From positions 76,706,037-76,770,036 of the forward strand of contig OY759214.1 of the NCBI GenBank assembly GCA_963662175.1: DNA of 64,000 bases, in the 5' to 3' direction. Positions 9,358 through 19,817 of this stretch are shown here, piece after piece. The number at the start of each line of letters is the position of its first letter. Positions within the stretch are counted from its first letter, which is position 1. The stretch comes from Aradus depressus (taxonomy: Eukaryota; Arthropoda; Insecta; Hemiptera; Aradidae). A program made the position numbers and the translations under genes. Under the pieces are notes generated by a model that was given only the letters and a program-made list of their open reading frames with translations, did not search any database and was not told where the DNA came from.

Positions 9358-11006
9358 CAGTGGCTCACAAAAGTCATCATACACCTCCCATATTGAAAGA
9401 AATTATCTCAATATCTCTGAATAAGCCGTGAAGAACAGAAAGTACTTCAAGAACTGTAAAGAGCATCTATTACTGCCTTCAAAGAGCAAATTGAATGATA
9501 TTTATAAAAAAGGAATAGCGCTTAAAAAAATTATTAACAAAAAAAATCAGTTACAGTACCTCACAAAAATCTTCATACACCTTCAAATCATCTTCGTTTT
9601 TCGTTATTTAATATTTCGTAGGCCCACCCTTTTTCTGTAAAACATTTGTAAGACGTTTCGGGACTGAGGAAACTAATTTCTTACAAAGTGATTCCGGTGT
9701 TTTGGACCACTCACACAATATTTTGTCTTTCAATTCACCAATGTTTCTTATCTTGTTGTTTCTCAATCTTCGATTGACTAATTCCCACAAATTTTCTATT
9801 GGATTGAGATCTGGTGACTGAGGAGGAGTGTCTATCATTTTGGGGCAATTGTACAGAAGCCATTCCCTCACTTTAAAAGCCTTGTGCTTCGGATCATTGT
9901 CCTGGTAAAATTTGAAACTGTTTGAAATTCCCATTTTTGCTGCACTCTGTTTTAAATTGTTGCGTAAAATGTCTACATAAACCCATTGATTCATTATGCC
10001 ATCAATGATATGGAGATTTCCTACTCCATGTGATGACATACACCCCCATACCATTATAGAACCACCGCCCTGCTTCACAGTGGCACGGAGATTCTTCTCG
10101 TCTAATTCGGTGTTTGGCTTTCTCCATATAACACTGCCTTGGTTTGAATCGAATAATGAAAATTTACTTTCATCAGCAAATATAACATCATCCCAGTAGT
10201 TATTATCTTTTTCACAAAACGTTTTGGCAAAATTAAGTCTTTTTTTCCGGTTCACATGACTGATGAATGGCTTCTTCCTACTTACTCGACCATGATACTC
10301 TTTATTTCTCAATGTTCGTCGAACAGTTTCAGCACTTACGTCCACGTTCAACTCATCCTTCAGCTCTGCAGCAATTGTAGGGGCACTTAATCGTGGATTA
10401 ATCAGAATTTTCCGAGTTAAGACTCTTTCTACACGATTAGAAAGTAATTTAGGCCGACCACTTCTAGGTTTATCACAGAGAAGCCCTGAGTTTTTAAACT
10501 TTTGAATGATAGATTGCACACTGGGAAAAGGAACATTCACTTTATCACTTATTACACGGTAACTGTCTCCATTTTGCCAATGATTAATAATCAACTCTCT
10601 AATTGCTAAAGGAATACATTTTCTCGTTGGTGCCATCGCTTTCAGTAAAAGCTAAACTGTTACTGGGTTTGTCCTTTAAGCGCCTGGAGTTAGTTATCTT
10701 GAATAGAATTATTGATAATAGTATTAATGAAGAAAAGAGTATTAGCAGATAGTAAACATCAGCAAAACAATAATTAGTAGTGAACTGTATGAAGACTTTT
10801 GTGGGGTACTAAAAAGGATTTTTTTTTCAAATAACTTTTTTTGTGCTATTTCTGTTTTGTGTAGAACATTCATTTTGCTCTTTTAAAAGAGTGATAGATG
10901 CTCTTTACGTTTTTTCAAACTTTGTTCGTTTTCTACATTTTAGCCGGAAATAATGAAAACAATTATTCCAATAATGGAGGTGTATGATAACTTTTGTGAG
11001 CCACTG
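9358..11006 (-). mobile_element. Tc1-type DNA transposon, apparently complete
   Basis: A 1649-bp element with TA on both sides (9356-9357, 11007-11008). The outer inverted repeats begin CAGTGGCTCACAAAAGT; the left and right copies of the first 30 bases differ at only a few positions. A second copy of the end motif (CACAAAAATCTTCATACACC near 9565; its complement near 10785) lies about 200 bp inside each end. This gives the IR/DR layout known from Sleeping Beauty-type Tc1 elements. The transposase between is uninterrupted. The element sits inside a PLE pseudo-LTR-type repeat. Confidence 0.93.
9608..10636 (-). CDS. Tc1/mariner transposase, DD34E
   Basis: The 342-residue frame has the usual Tc1 transposase length, starting at an ATG with MAPTRK. 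Residues 1-110 form paired helix-turn-helix DNA-binding domains (PSVQSIIQKF block), separated by a GRPR-like AT-hook stretch (RSGRPKLL, 58-65). The RNase H-like catalytic domain has D155 in FADESKFS, D246 in YQDNDPKH and E281 in SPDLNPIENLW. There are 34 residues between the second D and E, the DD34E signature. The glycine-rich box (KQGGGSIMVWGC) sits between D155 and D246. It would cut and rejoin the element's terminal repeats in the nucleus. There are no stops, frameshifts or changed catalytic residues, so the copy may still be functional or has decayed little. The lack of introns is normal for Tc1. Confidence 0.96.
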   Translation of the reverse strand: MAPTRKCIPLAIRELIINHWQNGDSYRVISDKVNVPFPSVQSIIQKFKNSGLLCDKPRSGRPKLLSNRVERVLTRKILINPRLSAPTIAAELKDELNVDVSAETVRRTLRNKEYHGRVSRKKPFISHVNRKKRLNFAKTFCEKDNNYWDDVIFADESKFSLFDSNQGSVIWRKPNTELDEKNLRATVKQGGGSIMVWGCMSSHGVGNLHIIDGIMNQWVYVDILRNNLKQSAAKMGISNSFKFYQDNDPKHKAFKVREWLLYNCPKMIDTPPQSPDLNPIENLWELVNRRLRNNKIRNIGELKDKILCEWSKTPESLCKKLVSSVPKRLTNVLQKKGGPTKY

Positions 11007-11008
11007 TA

Positions 11009-11330
11009 CATTAAGATAGCTTATAAATTAGATACATAAACAGATATTAACTCTTAGAGTCTGACACACATGGATTAAAATTGACAATACTGCTAAAACA
11101 AAATGAAATAAATAAATACTTGAAAAATGAGTAAACAAATAATAGTATTATATAGTAGATAATTAAAGTGAATACTAAACACAATATATTAATTTTTTTA
11201 TTTAATTAAAATGATGATAATAATTTTTTATAACTTTTCTGAAAGTGTCTTTTTCAAAAGACATTTCGGGACGTTCTCATGCCCCTTCATCAGGTCACAA
11301 TGTCCCCGAAATATAGAAAGAAAGAAAAGA
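11009..11330 (-). repeat. PLE pseudo-LTR family III
   Basis: TAAGATAGCTTATAAATTAGATACATAAACAG, an AT-rich middle and a terminal hammerhead block also occur at 30530-30850 and 39500-39800, and inverted at 29455-29705. The family lies next to no coding sequence here. Assigned to PLEs through the hammerhead core and inverted pairing. Confidence 0.6.
11258..11296 (-). ncRNA. hammerhead ribozyme-like motif (family III)
   Basis: On the minus strand: CTGATGA (11288-11294), a GGG...CCC-closed stem II region, CGAAA, then TGTC giving a GUC cleavage triplet (complement of GAC at 11260-11262). All conserved core bases of a hammerhead are present. Stem III would be minimal, as reported for PLE-encoded hammerheads. 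Confidence 0.6.
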
Positions 11331-12139
11331 AATCAAATAAACAATAACAATATATGTATATACAATAAAAAATAATGATTAAAACGTAGATTCGACCGAC
11401 CTTGAAAAGGATATTTATGGAGGAACTCAGCTAAATAAATAAAAACGAAAGCTATGTATCAAATAATGTTTCTGAATATGAAACACGATTTTTTTTATGA
11501 CGGTTATTTTATTATTTTTGAACAATGAAATAATAGTGACAACTAATATCAGTGGCTGGTATAGTGTACTAGTGACAGAAAATTGGAATTTATTTTTGTT
11601 CATCTATACAAATAGTGAGTGTCATACATTTATTTTTAATGTCTATTGCTTATGCCTGTCGCGACACATAACACAAAGAGAAACATCGATATAGAAGTGA
11701 CGCTGAATGCAATGGTGGAGTCTGTCCTTTTTTAATGAGGATCTGGATGGAAAATCAGGAAGACTGCTGACATTTATTTATTTAATACATCCAAAAACCC
11801 AGCCCTAAATTCATAATAAATAATTCAGCAAAATTAGCTTAATTGAATATAATGACGTTTAATAAATAACTTCTGTCGGATTTTGACAGTTTTAAAGCGT
11901 ATATTATGTATGGTCCGGATTATTATTTGATTAAGTTATTTTTTTCTTAATTTTTTTTTTTTTTTGATAACCACTATTCAATAATATCTGGAATATTTAG
12001 TAGGTATACAAATCGATTGATCTATTGATGCATTTTGATATACATTCTCAAAGAATTTCCCTATTTTCCAGTTTAATAGTAGAATGTATAGGAATATACA
12101 TATAAAATTATGTTATTACCACTTATCTAAAAATTTATA
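11331..12139. other. unassigned spacer
   Basis: AT-rich, including a 22-base T-rich run near 11940. The 65-codon open frame at 11497-11694 has no recognisable domain. Confidence 0.45.
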
Positions 12140-12278
12140 TTGTGTGATCAGTCGGAGAGTCTTGGATTGAAATACCTGTATTCTTTTGATGTTCGAACTC
12201 TTGCCTATACCATAATATGGTTCGAACATCAAAAGAATACAGGTATTTCAATCCAAGACTCTCCGACTGATCACGCAA
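12140..12278. repeat. 59-bp-arm hairpin, nearly perfect
   Basis: Left arm 12140-12198 and right arm 12220-12278 are inverted copies with one mismatch (TGTGTGATC against TGCGTGATC). The 21-bp loop is TCTTGCC...ATAATATG. The inner end of each arm is the self-complementary GTTCGAAC. No target duplication is obvious. No hammerhead core is present, which sets it apart from the other inverted repeats. Confidence 0.9.
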
Positions 12279-12494
12279 TGCCCACCATACGTTAGCAACA
12301 AGACTTTACACCGCGATTTGAACATCACACCCATAGACACAACCATTATACATTTAGTTTTTGTCGAGTAGATAATATAGCCTATTCAAAATACTGTACA
12401 ATAGTCTAAGTCGCCGGTCTAGTGTGAGTCGTGTCGTCCGAGTAAGAGAGTTCCAAGTCAGCCTTCTATCGAGGGTTAGACAATATTTGTGAAT

Positions 12495-12600
12495 ATTGAG
12501 GGTTGACAATATTAAAATATATACGTTTTCTTTATATTTTTTATTGAGTGTTTCACAATATCTCTGCAGAAAAAGTCTCATTATTGAACTTCCCCAGAAC
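12495..12600 (+). repeat. PLE family I tail fragment
   Basis: GACAATATTAAAATATATACGTTTTCTTTAT, then TTTCACAATATCTCTGCAGAAAAA matches the one-sided extension of the inverted-repeat elements at 6175-6440 and 53420-53694. Confidence 0.6.
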
Positions 12601-12850
12601 GAATTGGTAAAGTGATCGCTCTTCCTCCGAAACCATTCGATTGTTTGGGCCATAAATCAATAGTTGACTTACATAGGGGCATATAAATAAATAGTTGACT
12701 TATATTAGGGACATCTGAATCCTCATACAATATTTCATGTGGATATATTCACTAAATCGGCAGTTATAAGGGTTTTTGAGTCGAACCTCCTCAAATACAA
12801 AATTTAGTATGATTCAGAAGCTCTTGTTAGTCAACTATTGATAGCCAAAC
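12580..12850 (+). repeat. dispersed repeat R-A
   Basis: AACTTCCCCAGAACGAATTGG, AATAGTTGACTTACATAGGGGCAT and ATCGGCAGTTATAAGGGTTTTTGAGTCGA match the other R-A copies (57180-57350, 31030-31220). Confidence 0.6.
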
Positions 12851-12899
12851 AAAGTTTTGGAGAGCAAAAAACTGAATTGACAACTTTATGCTGGGGAGG

Positions 12900-13080
12900 A
12901 AAGTCATTCTCAGAACCGCTGACGCCAACTCATTACTTTCATATACCCATTAATTCCAGTAGGAGTTGATTTTGACAAGTGGGAAAGTGATCTGTTAAAA
13001 CATGATTAGTATAAGAAAGACCTATTATGAGCCACATCACGTATATGTTTTTTATACTGTCTTGGAAAGCTTTCCTCATT
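12900..13080 (-). repeat. dispersed repeat R-C
   Basis: CTGACGCCAACTCATTACTTTCATATACCC and AAGTGATCTGT recur near 39870-39945, 44620-44850 and 47830-47860. Family unknown. Confidence 0.5.
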
Positions 13081-13132
13081 TTCAATTCCTGCGAAAACTA
13101 ATTGCTTTCAGAGCTAAATTAAACATCGGTGA

Positions 13133-13321
13133 TTGACAGTTTGTAATGGATCAGTCTGGAAAATATTCTATCAAGAAGTAATTCCAAGTTTTGAAGGACC
13201 TCCAAGGATTAATGGAGAATGGACCAAGGTGGAACTTATAAATATGAAAATACTTGAAACTTACGAAGTCTTCTCAAGAGGAAACCGGCTCCTCCAAGTT
13301 TTCATTGGAGCAAAATCTTGA
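13133..13321 (+). CDS. hypothetical 62-codon frame
   Basis: An uninterrupted frame ending in a QVFIGAKS-stop. Amino-acid composition looks protein-like (EVIPSFEGPPRINGEWTKVEL), unlike neighbouring AT-rich frames. A pyrimidine/TTGACAG stretch just upstream could be a splice acceptor. I do not recognise it. It could be an exon, a transposon fragment or chance. Confidence 0.25.
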   Translation: MTVCNGSVWKIFYQEVIPSFEGPPRINGEWTKVELINMKILETYEVFSRGNRLLQVFIGAKS

Positions 13322-13440
13322 AAATGGCTTTACCTACAATAAAATGTAAAATAAATTTCCGTTAAGTACTTAGCTAATTTATAGTTATTTTATTAGTTAC
13401 AGATAAATAATAAGGAGAGAAATATTTTACTGGAATAGTT

Positions 13441-13727
13441 AATCAGTTGTTATGACTTATGTCCGGGCTTTAGCTATTAGGTCCTACTACCAGAGAGCTC
13501 TTTCGAGCCTGACTCCATTATGAGAGTTCTAAATTTTCCCTACCCAAAATTTTTATTCATCTAGGGTACGGTATATATTAACGAGTTTACAAGTATACTT
13601 AACGAGTACCTGATATTGCTCAAGGTTTTTTCACCTCAAATAAAAATTAAGGTCCTCGGCCGGGTTTCGAACTCGTGATCTTGAGGTTAGTAAGCATCCC
13701 CGCTACCTCTGAGCTGCCGGCGTTCTC
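13441..13727 (-). repeat. SINE1 copy, near full length
   Basis: Minus strand from tail (GTTAATCAGTTGTTATGACTTATGTCCGGGC) to head (GAGCTGCCGGCGTTCTC). An insertion near ATATATTAACGAG in the core has duplicated the AACGAGT stretch. Confidence 0.88.
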
Positions 13728-14047
13728 TTTTCTAGAAATATGAATAAATAATAAATTTAATTATGTCAATTGGACAATTAAATTAAGTCAGATTTACCAG
13801 AAAACATCTTAGCTGATTAAATCCACAGTATTTTCATAGAAATCATCTTAAACGCTCATATGGTGAGCTTATCAACTTTGCTTTTCGCCAGACACTGAAT
13901 ATATTATTCTGTCTTGGTCATATTGTTGGTTTCGAATTGTGTCAGAAATTCAAAAAGATTTCAGTCGAGTTTCGATTTGAACATATTACTATTGTGTACT
14001 AAATTTTATAGATGTAAAAACATATTCACATAAATAAACCATTATTG
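13728..14047. other. unassigned spacer
   Basis: AT-rich. Nothing recognised. Confidence 0.4.
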
Positions 14048-14135
14048 GTTAGTAACATAACTCTAACTGAAATATTGAAACAGAACATATGTTAATTAAA
14101 CAAATAATGAAATCATATGTAAATATACACATCAA
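14048..14135 (+). repeat. direct repeat, left copy, flanking Gypsy fragment
   Basis: 88 bp closely matching 14721-14808 (shared AACTGAAATATTGAAACAGAACATATGTTAATTA...ATGAAATCATATGTAAATATAC). The copies differ by a few substitutions and a small indel. Confidence 0.85.
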
Positions 14136-14720
14136 CTCTCCTCCTGTAAATCGAGACCTTAGGATCTGGTTGACATGCCTGCGCCACATGACTCCACTGT
14201 CCAGCCTCACTCGGTAATCTACCTTCCCGTCCTATGATGCTCCCGAACTTCCATTTGTCCCTCTCATTGTAACACCTAACTTGAACCCTCTCCCCCAACT
14301 GGAATTTTCTTTTCATATTCTTCCCCACATCTTCTCTCCTCACTTCTTTCTTCAACACCATGAGATCCAGTCGGGTCTTCACCTCTCTTCCAAACATCAA
14401 GAGTAAGCGTTCGTTTCTGTTGCGCTCGGAGCTCTTCTTAGCTGCATCAGAAGTCGGCAAAGTTTTTCCTCCCCATTTCCTTTCTGTCCTTCCATGGCTC
14501 GCGGTGATTTTTTTATAGTTTGCACAAAACGTTCTGCTTGGTCATTCGATGCAGGATGAAACAGCGCAATGGTCTTCTGAATGACACCATTCTGGACCAG
14601 GAAAGCTGTGAAAACTTTCGACTTAAACTGGGGTTCATTATCGGATACTAAGGTTGCCGGAAGACTAAATGTCGCGAATAGCTTCTGTAATTGCCGAATG
14701 CACCAATCCGAAGTAGTACA
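14136..14720 (-). pseudogene. Ty3/Gypsy integrase fragment (core + C-terminal domain)
   Basis: Minus strand. First frame (up to 14720): LQKLFATFSLPATLVSDN with the second catalytic D, then FLVQNGV and FHPASNDQAERFVQTIKK with the catalytic E in QAERF. After a frameshift near 14440, a second frame gives LLLMFGREVKTRLDL and LGERVQVRCYNERDKWKFGSIIGR, the integrase C-terminal region of Gypsy elements. The first catalytic D and the zinc-binding domain are cut off exactly at the right-hand direct repeat. Non-functional: truncated, frameshifted, no RT or LTR nearby. Confidence 0.85.
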
Positions 14721-14808
14721 GGTTAGAAACATAACACTAACTGAAATATTGAAACAGAACATATGTTAATTATATAATAATGAAATCATATGTAAATATA
14801 CATATCAA
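14721..14808 (+). repeat. direct repeat, right copy, flanking Gypsy fragment
   Basis: Second copy of the 88-bp repeat. The integrase frame ends precisely at its border, so the fragment and one repeat copy arrived together or the flank was duplicated. Confidence 0.85.
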
Positions 14809-15684
14809 TTACGTTAAGGGAAGCTAGTGAAAGCGGTAGACATTTAAAAACACAAGTAGGGGTGAAAAGCGGGGTTTAGAACAATAATTAATGGACAATA
14901 TGGCAGTATCTGTAGAACAGGCAGGTTAGTATTCCAGTTGAACGCTAGGGTGACCTTCTCCAACCTCACAACACACTTCCTTATTTTCTAAATTATTAAA
15001 ATTAACTAATTTGGTTATGGTCACGTCACATATAATTCTCCATGCATAGGTTCTCTTTTTTAGCACTAATATGTCATTTTACATAATTTGAGGTGGAGGA
15101 CCAGTGAGAATATATATTCAAGGGAGGTGTTGTGTTCAGCGAACCCTATATTCCGGAAGGTTGACTACCACCGCCCAAATAGCCTATTACAACTATAATA
15201 ATAACGATAATGTCCGATGGTGGTTTGGCCAAAATGAGCTTTTGTCAGGGGGATGACAATGAAAGGACAGACAGACAGGCCAGCTTTGTTCCAAAATGCA
15301 ATCAAGTTTCCAGGCTTGCTTTTGGGATGTGTGTACAACAATTTACGTCAACACTGATAGGATTCACTATAAACAATGCTCTCTCTCACATCATTACGTC
15401 AACCATAAATTAGTAGAATAAATTTAGTAGCCATTGTCAATTAGAAATTTGAAACACCCCACAAGGGATGCCAAGTATTGAATTGTTGTCAAGTGCGATT
15501 AAAGTTCCTAAATTTAAATAAAAAAAGGTATTGTGAGAACCGGCCTCCCAATGACAGGATCATCTGGAAAATGTACTGTTAGTTAGAAAAAATGCTAAAA
15601 AAAATTATATCCTAAAAAATTTTGGCAAACTGTGTCAAGATAGTGGCCAACTAAAATAAACAAAGAATTAATTTTTTTCATTTT
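14809..15684. other. unassigned spacer
   Basis: No gene or repeat family recognised. The 67-codon frame at 15210-15413 has no domain. Confidence 0.4.
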
Positions 15685-15811
15685 ATTGTCTAATTCCAGA
15701 AAAATATATACACATAGTGTACTGGTTTCGACTAACGTCATCGTCAGCACAAAGTTCAGTAGTACCGCAACCGGTATACTATGTGTATATATTTTTCTGG
15801 AATACGACAAT
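15685..15811 (-). repeat. PLE-type inverted repeat with hammerhead-like core
   Basis: Arms of 43 bp (15685-15727, 15769-15811) share CCAGAAAAATATATACACATAGT. On the minus strand of the left arm and loop: CTGACGA (15741-15747), stem II GAC-GTTA-GTC, CGAAA, then CCAGTA. Stem I GUG/CAC pairs directly next to the core. The right arm has lost the core (CGCAA). Confidence 0.6.
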
Positions 15812-16505
15812 ATACATTTTAAACATGTTGTTTTTATTCATTTTTTATAGACTAATGTTTACGTTCTTGATTGTTTTTTTTATTTTACCTGAAAGAGTGG
15901 TTGATATAAAAAAGTCCTACGCCACATCAAATATATTTTATTTTTTCTTTATTTTTATTCTTTTAAAAAAAATAATAATAATAAAAAAATATTTTAAAAT
16001 TTGTTGCTTTGCGAAACAATTGAAACATTTGCTTTGAAATATTTCCTCAGGAAATCTATTGTACATTATTTGGGGAACCATAGCTGTGTTTGTATTGGTC
16101 CTATCTCAATTTTGAGGGCAAATGAGTGCTTAGAAATTTAACAAGCTACATATTTTTTTGAAACGACTTTTCCTATAGGATTAATCGTTTTCGCGTAATT
16201 CAATAAACTAATAAAATGGGTTTCAAATGTAAAATGAACTAAAATGGTCTTAATTTACGCTTGATTTCGGTCAAATTATAATTAGATATAAGCTAACAAA
16301 CGTTACATCATCGTTTCAAATTTCAGATTCATTAAAATTTTTTATGAATTGCAGCGCTCATAAAGTTCCATTTATAGACACAGACAGACTCACAAATAGC
16401 ATCAAGATAATGGACATTGAAACGTAAATTCTGTTGAAAACTCGATGTCGGATTTTTCGCACGATTACAATTCCTTATACTGCCGGTATAAGAAAGTTAT
16501 ATGTA
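15812..16505. other. unassigned spacer ending in an R-B fragment
   Basis: AT-rich low-complexity frames. At about 16455-16505, TTTTTCGCACGATTACAATTCCTTATACTGCCGGTATAAGAAAGTTAT is the complement of the R-B motif found at 60460 and 61180. Confidence 0.45.
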
Positions 16506-16506
16506 T

Positions 16507-16554
16507 AGGTTAGGTTTTATGATTCATGCCCGGGCTTTAACTGCGAGGTCATAT
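16507..16554 (-). repeat. SINE1 3'-end fragment
   Basis: Only the last 48 bp of SINE1 (TAGGTTAGGTTTTATGATTCATGCCCGGGC...GAGGTCATAT) remain, passing into a TA run. Typical of a severely 5'-truncated insertion. Confidence 0.85.
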
Positions 16555-16780
16555 ATATATATTGAACAGGTGAAACGGTATATGTGCTGTTGCAATTTTG
16601 AAAGGCAGGAACAAGTCCCAGGAGATGTTAGTTTAATGTTGGTGTCGTATAGAGAGGACGAGAGCTAATGAGGAAGGGAGAATCGATCGAACCGCAGCAA
16701 ACATGGCTGGTGCACTCAGTCTGCACTACACTGCACTGACTACACTCAACACAAAACAGTGGCGGCTCTACCAATCATAT

Positions 16781-17120
16781 AGGTTAGGTTTTATGACTCA
16801 TGCCCGGGCTTTAACTACGAGGTCATATCGCCTACTACCAGAGCGCTCTTTCGTCACTCTGGTGGATATGAGCCCGACTCTACTGTGGGAGTCCTAAATT
16901 TTGCCTACCCTAAATTTTTATATAGGGTAGGGGTCTTTAACGAGTACCTGACATCGTACAGGCTCGGGACCATCGCTTAACGTCCCATCCGAAGGACGGC
17001 GTGCTTAAGTTTATTTTACCTCCCAGATAAAATAAACTAAGGGCCTCGGTCGGGCTACGAACCCACGACCTTGAGCTCAGAAGTCAAGCACGCTTACCAC
17101 TGAGCTACCGGCGCCCCCTC
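16781..17120 (-). mobile_element. full-length SINE1 with target-site duplication
   Basis: Minus strand. AGGTTAGGTTTTATGACTCATGCCC at the left (3' end of SINE) runs to GAGCTACCGGCGCCCCCTC at the right (5' head). A perfect 11-bp duplication, ACCAATCATAT, at 16770-16780 and 17121-17131. Very close to the 2461-2811 copy, so a young subfamily. Confidence 0.94.
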
Positions 17121-17339
17121 ACCAATCATATTAAAGGTTTTGTAAAATGTATTCATATGATTGTATTATACATTTTAATTTTGAAATGTATGATTAATTA
17201 AAATGTTAAATCGAGCTGAGAAATATTAGATCAACAAATGTATGTGAATAAAAGAATAATGGTTATAATAAGAAAATATATGAAAGTTATATTCGAATAT
17301 AAGTTGAGGTTTCAGTGTAACTAAAGTAGTGAGCTGCGG

Positions 17340-17560
17340 TCCGCTAATTGGCAGCAGTAGTGAGATTCAGCCTTTTAGCTCCCACGACTGGTGGCCAAAG
17401 CCAAACCTCATCACGCTCCTGTAAGGTACGCTTCTCCTTGCACCCCAGTCATAGAAGTCCTTCCGCCTCATTTGCTGCTTCCTTTGCCCCTGCCTTAGAC
17501 GCTCAACACTTTTAATCTTGGTGACCTCCGTAGAACGTACTCTTATCGAGGCTGTATCTT
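17340..17560 (-). pseudogene. Gypsy integrase C-terminal relic
   Basis: Minus-strand frames carry RQGQRKQQMRRKDFYDWG and, after a frameshift, LQERDEVWLWPP. Together these resemble the ARxNLRxAQxRQKxYYD ... GDxVWLxxP end of Ty3/Gypsy integrases. Opposite in orientation to the relic that starts 100 bp downstream, so the two come from different insertions or a rearranged one. Confidence 0.5.
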
Positions 17561-17661
17561 CTTCTCAGTTTTTCTCAGTTTATGGGCTCAATGCAAGAGG
17601 TTGAACTGCAAAATAGGATGATTCATCAAAGATGAAATGAAAAAAAGGAAGGCTCCAAAAT

Positions 17662-18245
17662 ACCAGCTCGTGGTCCCGAGGAGTTTAGTTCTACAAATTT
17701 TAAGAACTTTGTTTGACAGCCCTGCAGACCCTTATGGGTCACCAGGACTCTTCTATAAGGTGCAAGACAGTTTTTATTGCCCAGGGAATCCACCAAGTCG
17801 TCGAAGATAGATTAAGAGTTGCCAAGATGGGCCAGATGCAGCGAGAGGCGCCCGGGTTTCCCTTCCTGAGACTGGCTATGGACATTCTCGAACTTTTATC
17901 ACGGCGCGGCAACCGGTACGAAATGTTTGTGGCAGAAGATTTTACGAAGTGGGTGGGAGGCTTATCCAAGGGAGAACATCGAGGTGGAGACAGAAAAATA
18001 TCGTACCGACAAAGGCCGTCGTCAGATCATTACAGACCAAATCCCGCAAAAACCGCTACCAACCAGAGTAATATGGCCTAGTCGAGTGGTTTAACCGCAA
18101 TTTCGTTAACATACTCTGTCATTTTTGTAATCAACTTTGGGATAAGCAGCTGCCTCTCGGCATGCTGCCATATAGGTCAAGTCGAGACCACACAACTCAC
18201 CCCTACTAATCGTTGTTCGAAGTGAGTCGAGAGGAAGATGCAGGT
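17662..18245 (+). pseudogene. Ty3/Gypsy integrase pseudogene
   Basis: Plus strand, several frameshifts. In order: QLVVPRSLVLQIL (pre-integrase start), degraded zinc-binding region around GIHQVVEDRLRVAK, catalytic-core start FLRLAMDILELL with the first D, then RGNRYEMFVAEDFTKW. The middle is scrambled. VEWFNRNF and then WDKQLPLGMLPYRSSRDHTT match the core end and the YRSSxHxxT motif. The second catalytic D is not recognisable. No LTRs or RT found. Non-functional. Confidence 0.8.
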
Positions 18246-18369
18246 GATTCACCGACAATTTTTTTTTTCTTTTACTCCGAAGGGCTGAGAGCGATAGGGG
18301 CGAAAACCCGTATTTGTCACGACAGGATGATGCTCGGATTTCCATATGTTTGTTACCACGCAGCAAAAC

Positions 18370-18890
18370 GCTGTTGCCTTACAAATAATATTGAAATGGT
18401 GTCTGTTATCCACGACTGCCCGAAATGGGTTTCAGGCTATGCAGCATCTCAGAATTTTGTCTAGATGTGGGAGTGGTAGGCGGGGCCAACATATAAAATG
18501 AGTGCCGGATTATTAACGATTGATTGGATTTTCATGAAGTTTCACGTGTAGCGTCATTATAAAACTGGTTTAAGCAAAGACCAAGTGCCACTTGAACATT
18601 TTGAATAGAAGGAGAGTTTTGAGCGGGGCCCTCACATAAAATTATCCTAGCTCTTTATCGATTGAACACATTATTATAAAACTACACATGAGGCATCCTT
18701 ATAAGCCCTATTCAAACGTAATTCATGAAAATTCATGTAACATTTCAATATGTAAAAAGGGAGAAGAGATTTTGGGTGGGGTCAACACAAAAAGCAATTG
18801 CTAACTTTAAGGTTGATCGGATTCTCATGAAATTTTACAAGTTGCATCCTTATATCCCCTAAAGTTAGAAGTAGATTACTTCCTAACGTT
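18370..18890 (+). repeat. diverged tandem repeat R-E
   Basis: About four decayed units, each with a GGGGCC...AACATAAAAT block, then AACGGTTGATCGGATTCTCATGAAATTT, then a GCATCCTTATA-type stretch. Related units lie at 24640-24879, continuing at 25686. Confidence 0.6.
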
Positions 18891-19078
18891 ACTCCTTAAG
18901 TATTCGAGCGAGAAAACTTCAATTAATGGACGTAGGTGTAGAGATAAGGAAACGTTCAGAATGCAAAAACGTAAAATATAGTTTGCAAACGAATTACATG
19001 ATTATGTTGGGCAGTTCTTTTTGAGTAATAATTTTCAACAAATTCAGGAAAATAACAATAATATTATAATAAAATATT

Positions 19079-19340
19079 TGACTGGCTGTAGCTTTGACGG
19101 CGTCTTTACTTCGTTGTCGTGTTACATTACTGATGCCAACTGATTTCACATGAGGTTATAAGACAATTCTAGCAAGTGTTGTAAAAATACGTTATGGAGT
19201 ATTTTCAACAATTTTTAAGTGATAAGTAAGCTGTAAAATAATTTAATATTTGCAAATTATTCAGGATTTTTTAAATGTGATTATTTAACTATCATAAGTA
19301 TTGTCAAAAAATTAATTAAAAAAATACGAATGAAAAATTT
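19079..19340 (+). repeat. dispersed repeat R-D, uninterrupted copy
   Basis: Aligns with 1681-1823 plus 2327-2440 and lacks the LINE that splits that copy, so it shows the pre-insertion state. Confidence 0.65.
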
Positions 19341-19503
19341 ATTAATATATAAAAGTTTACGTGTAAATTCCTATATGTAAATTCCTCTAACACAACCCAA
19401 AAAAGTGAAAAAAATAATATTGCGTTTCATGAGTGTTCACGACACGTCGCGACGTAGGGTGAGGGCTCCAACCCTTCACAGCCTTTTTCTTTGTTATTTG
19501 GAG

Positions 19504-19524
19504 ATCTCTCTCTCTCTCTCTCTC
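19504..19524. repeat. (CT)n microsatellite
   Basis: Perfect CT run. Confidence 0.9.
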
Positions 19525-19817
19525 GTAATGACTATTGTGAAATTTCTAAACCTCAATACAATTCCAACTGATTTGAAAACTGATAAAAGAGCAATATCAG
19601 GAAACCAGGTCAGTAATTTGGCTTCGTCCCTCAATATCTTTTCATCCAGTTTCTGTAATAATTTCCTTTCATGGGGAAAGATCAAATGATTGAACTAAAC
19701 AATATGGGGGAATGTTGGCTATGGTTAGAGTCTATATAAAATTATTTATAATTTTATTACGAATTGAACCATTATTCTTGTTCCAGGATAAGTTCCATTT
19801 AGTACCTTGGTCATTTC

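Noticed and set aside
9996..10199. 67-codon plus-strand frame
   Set aside because: Antisense shadow of the Tc1 transposase.
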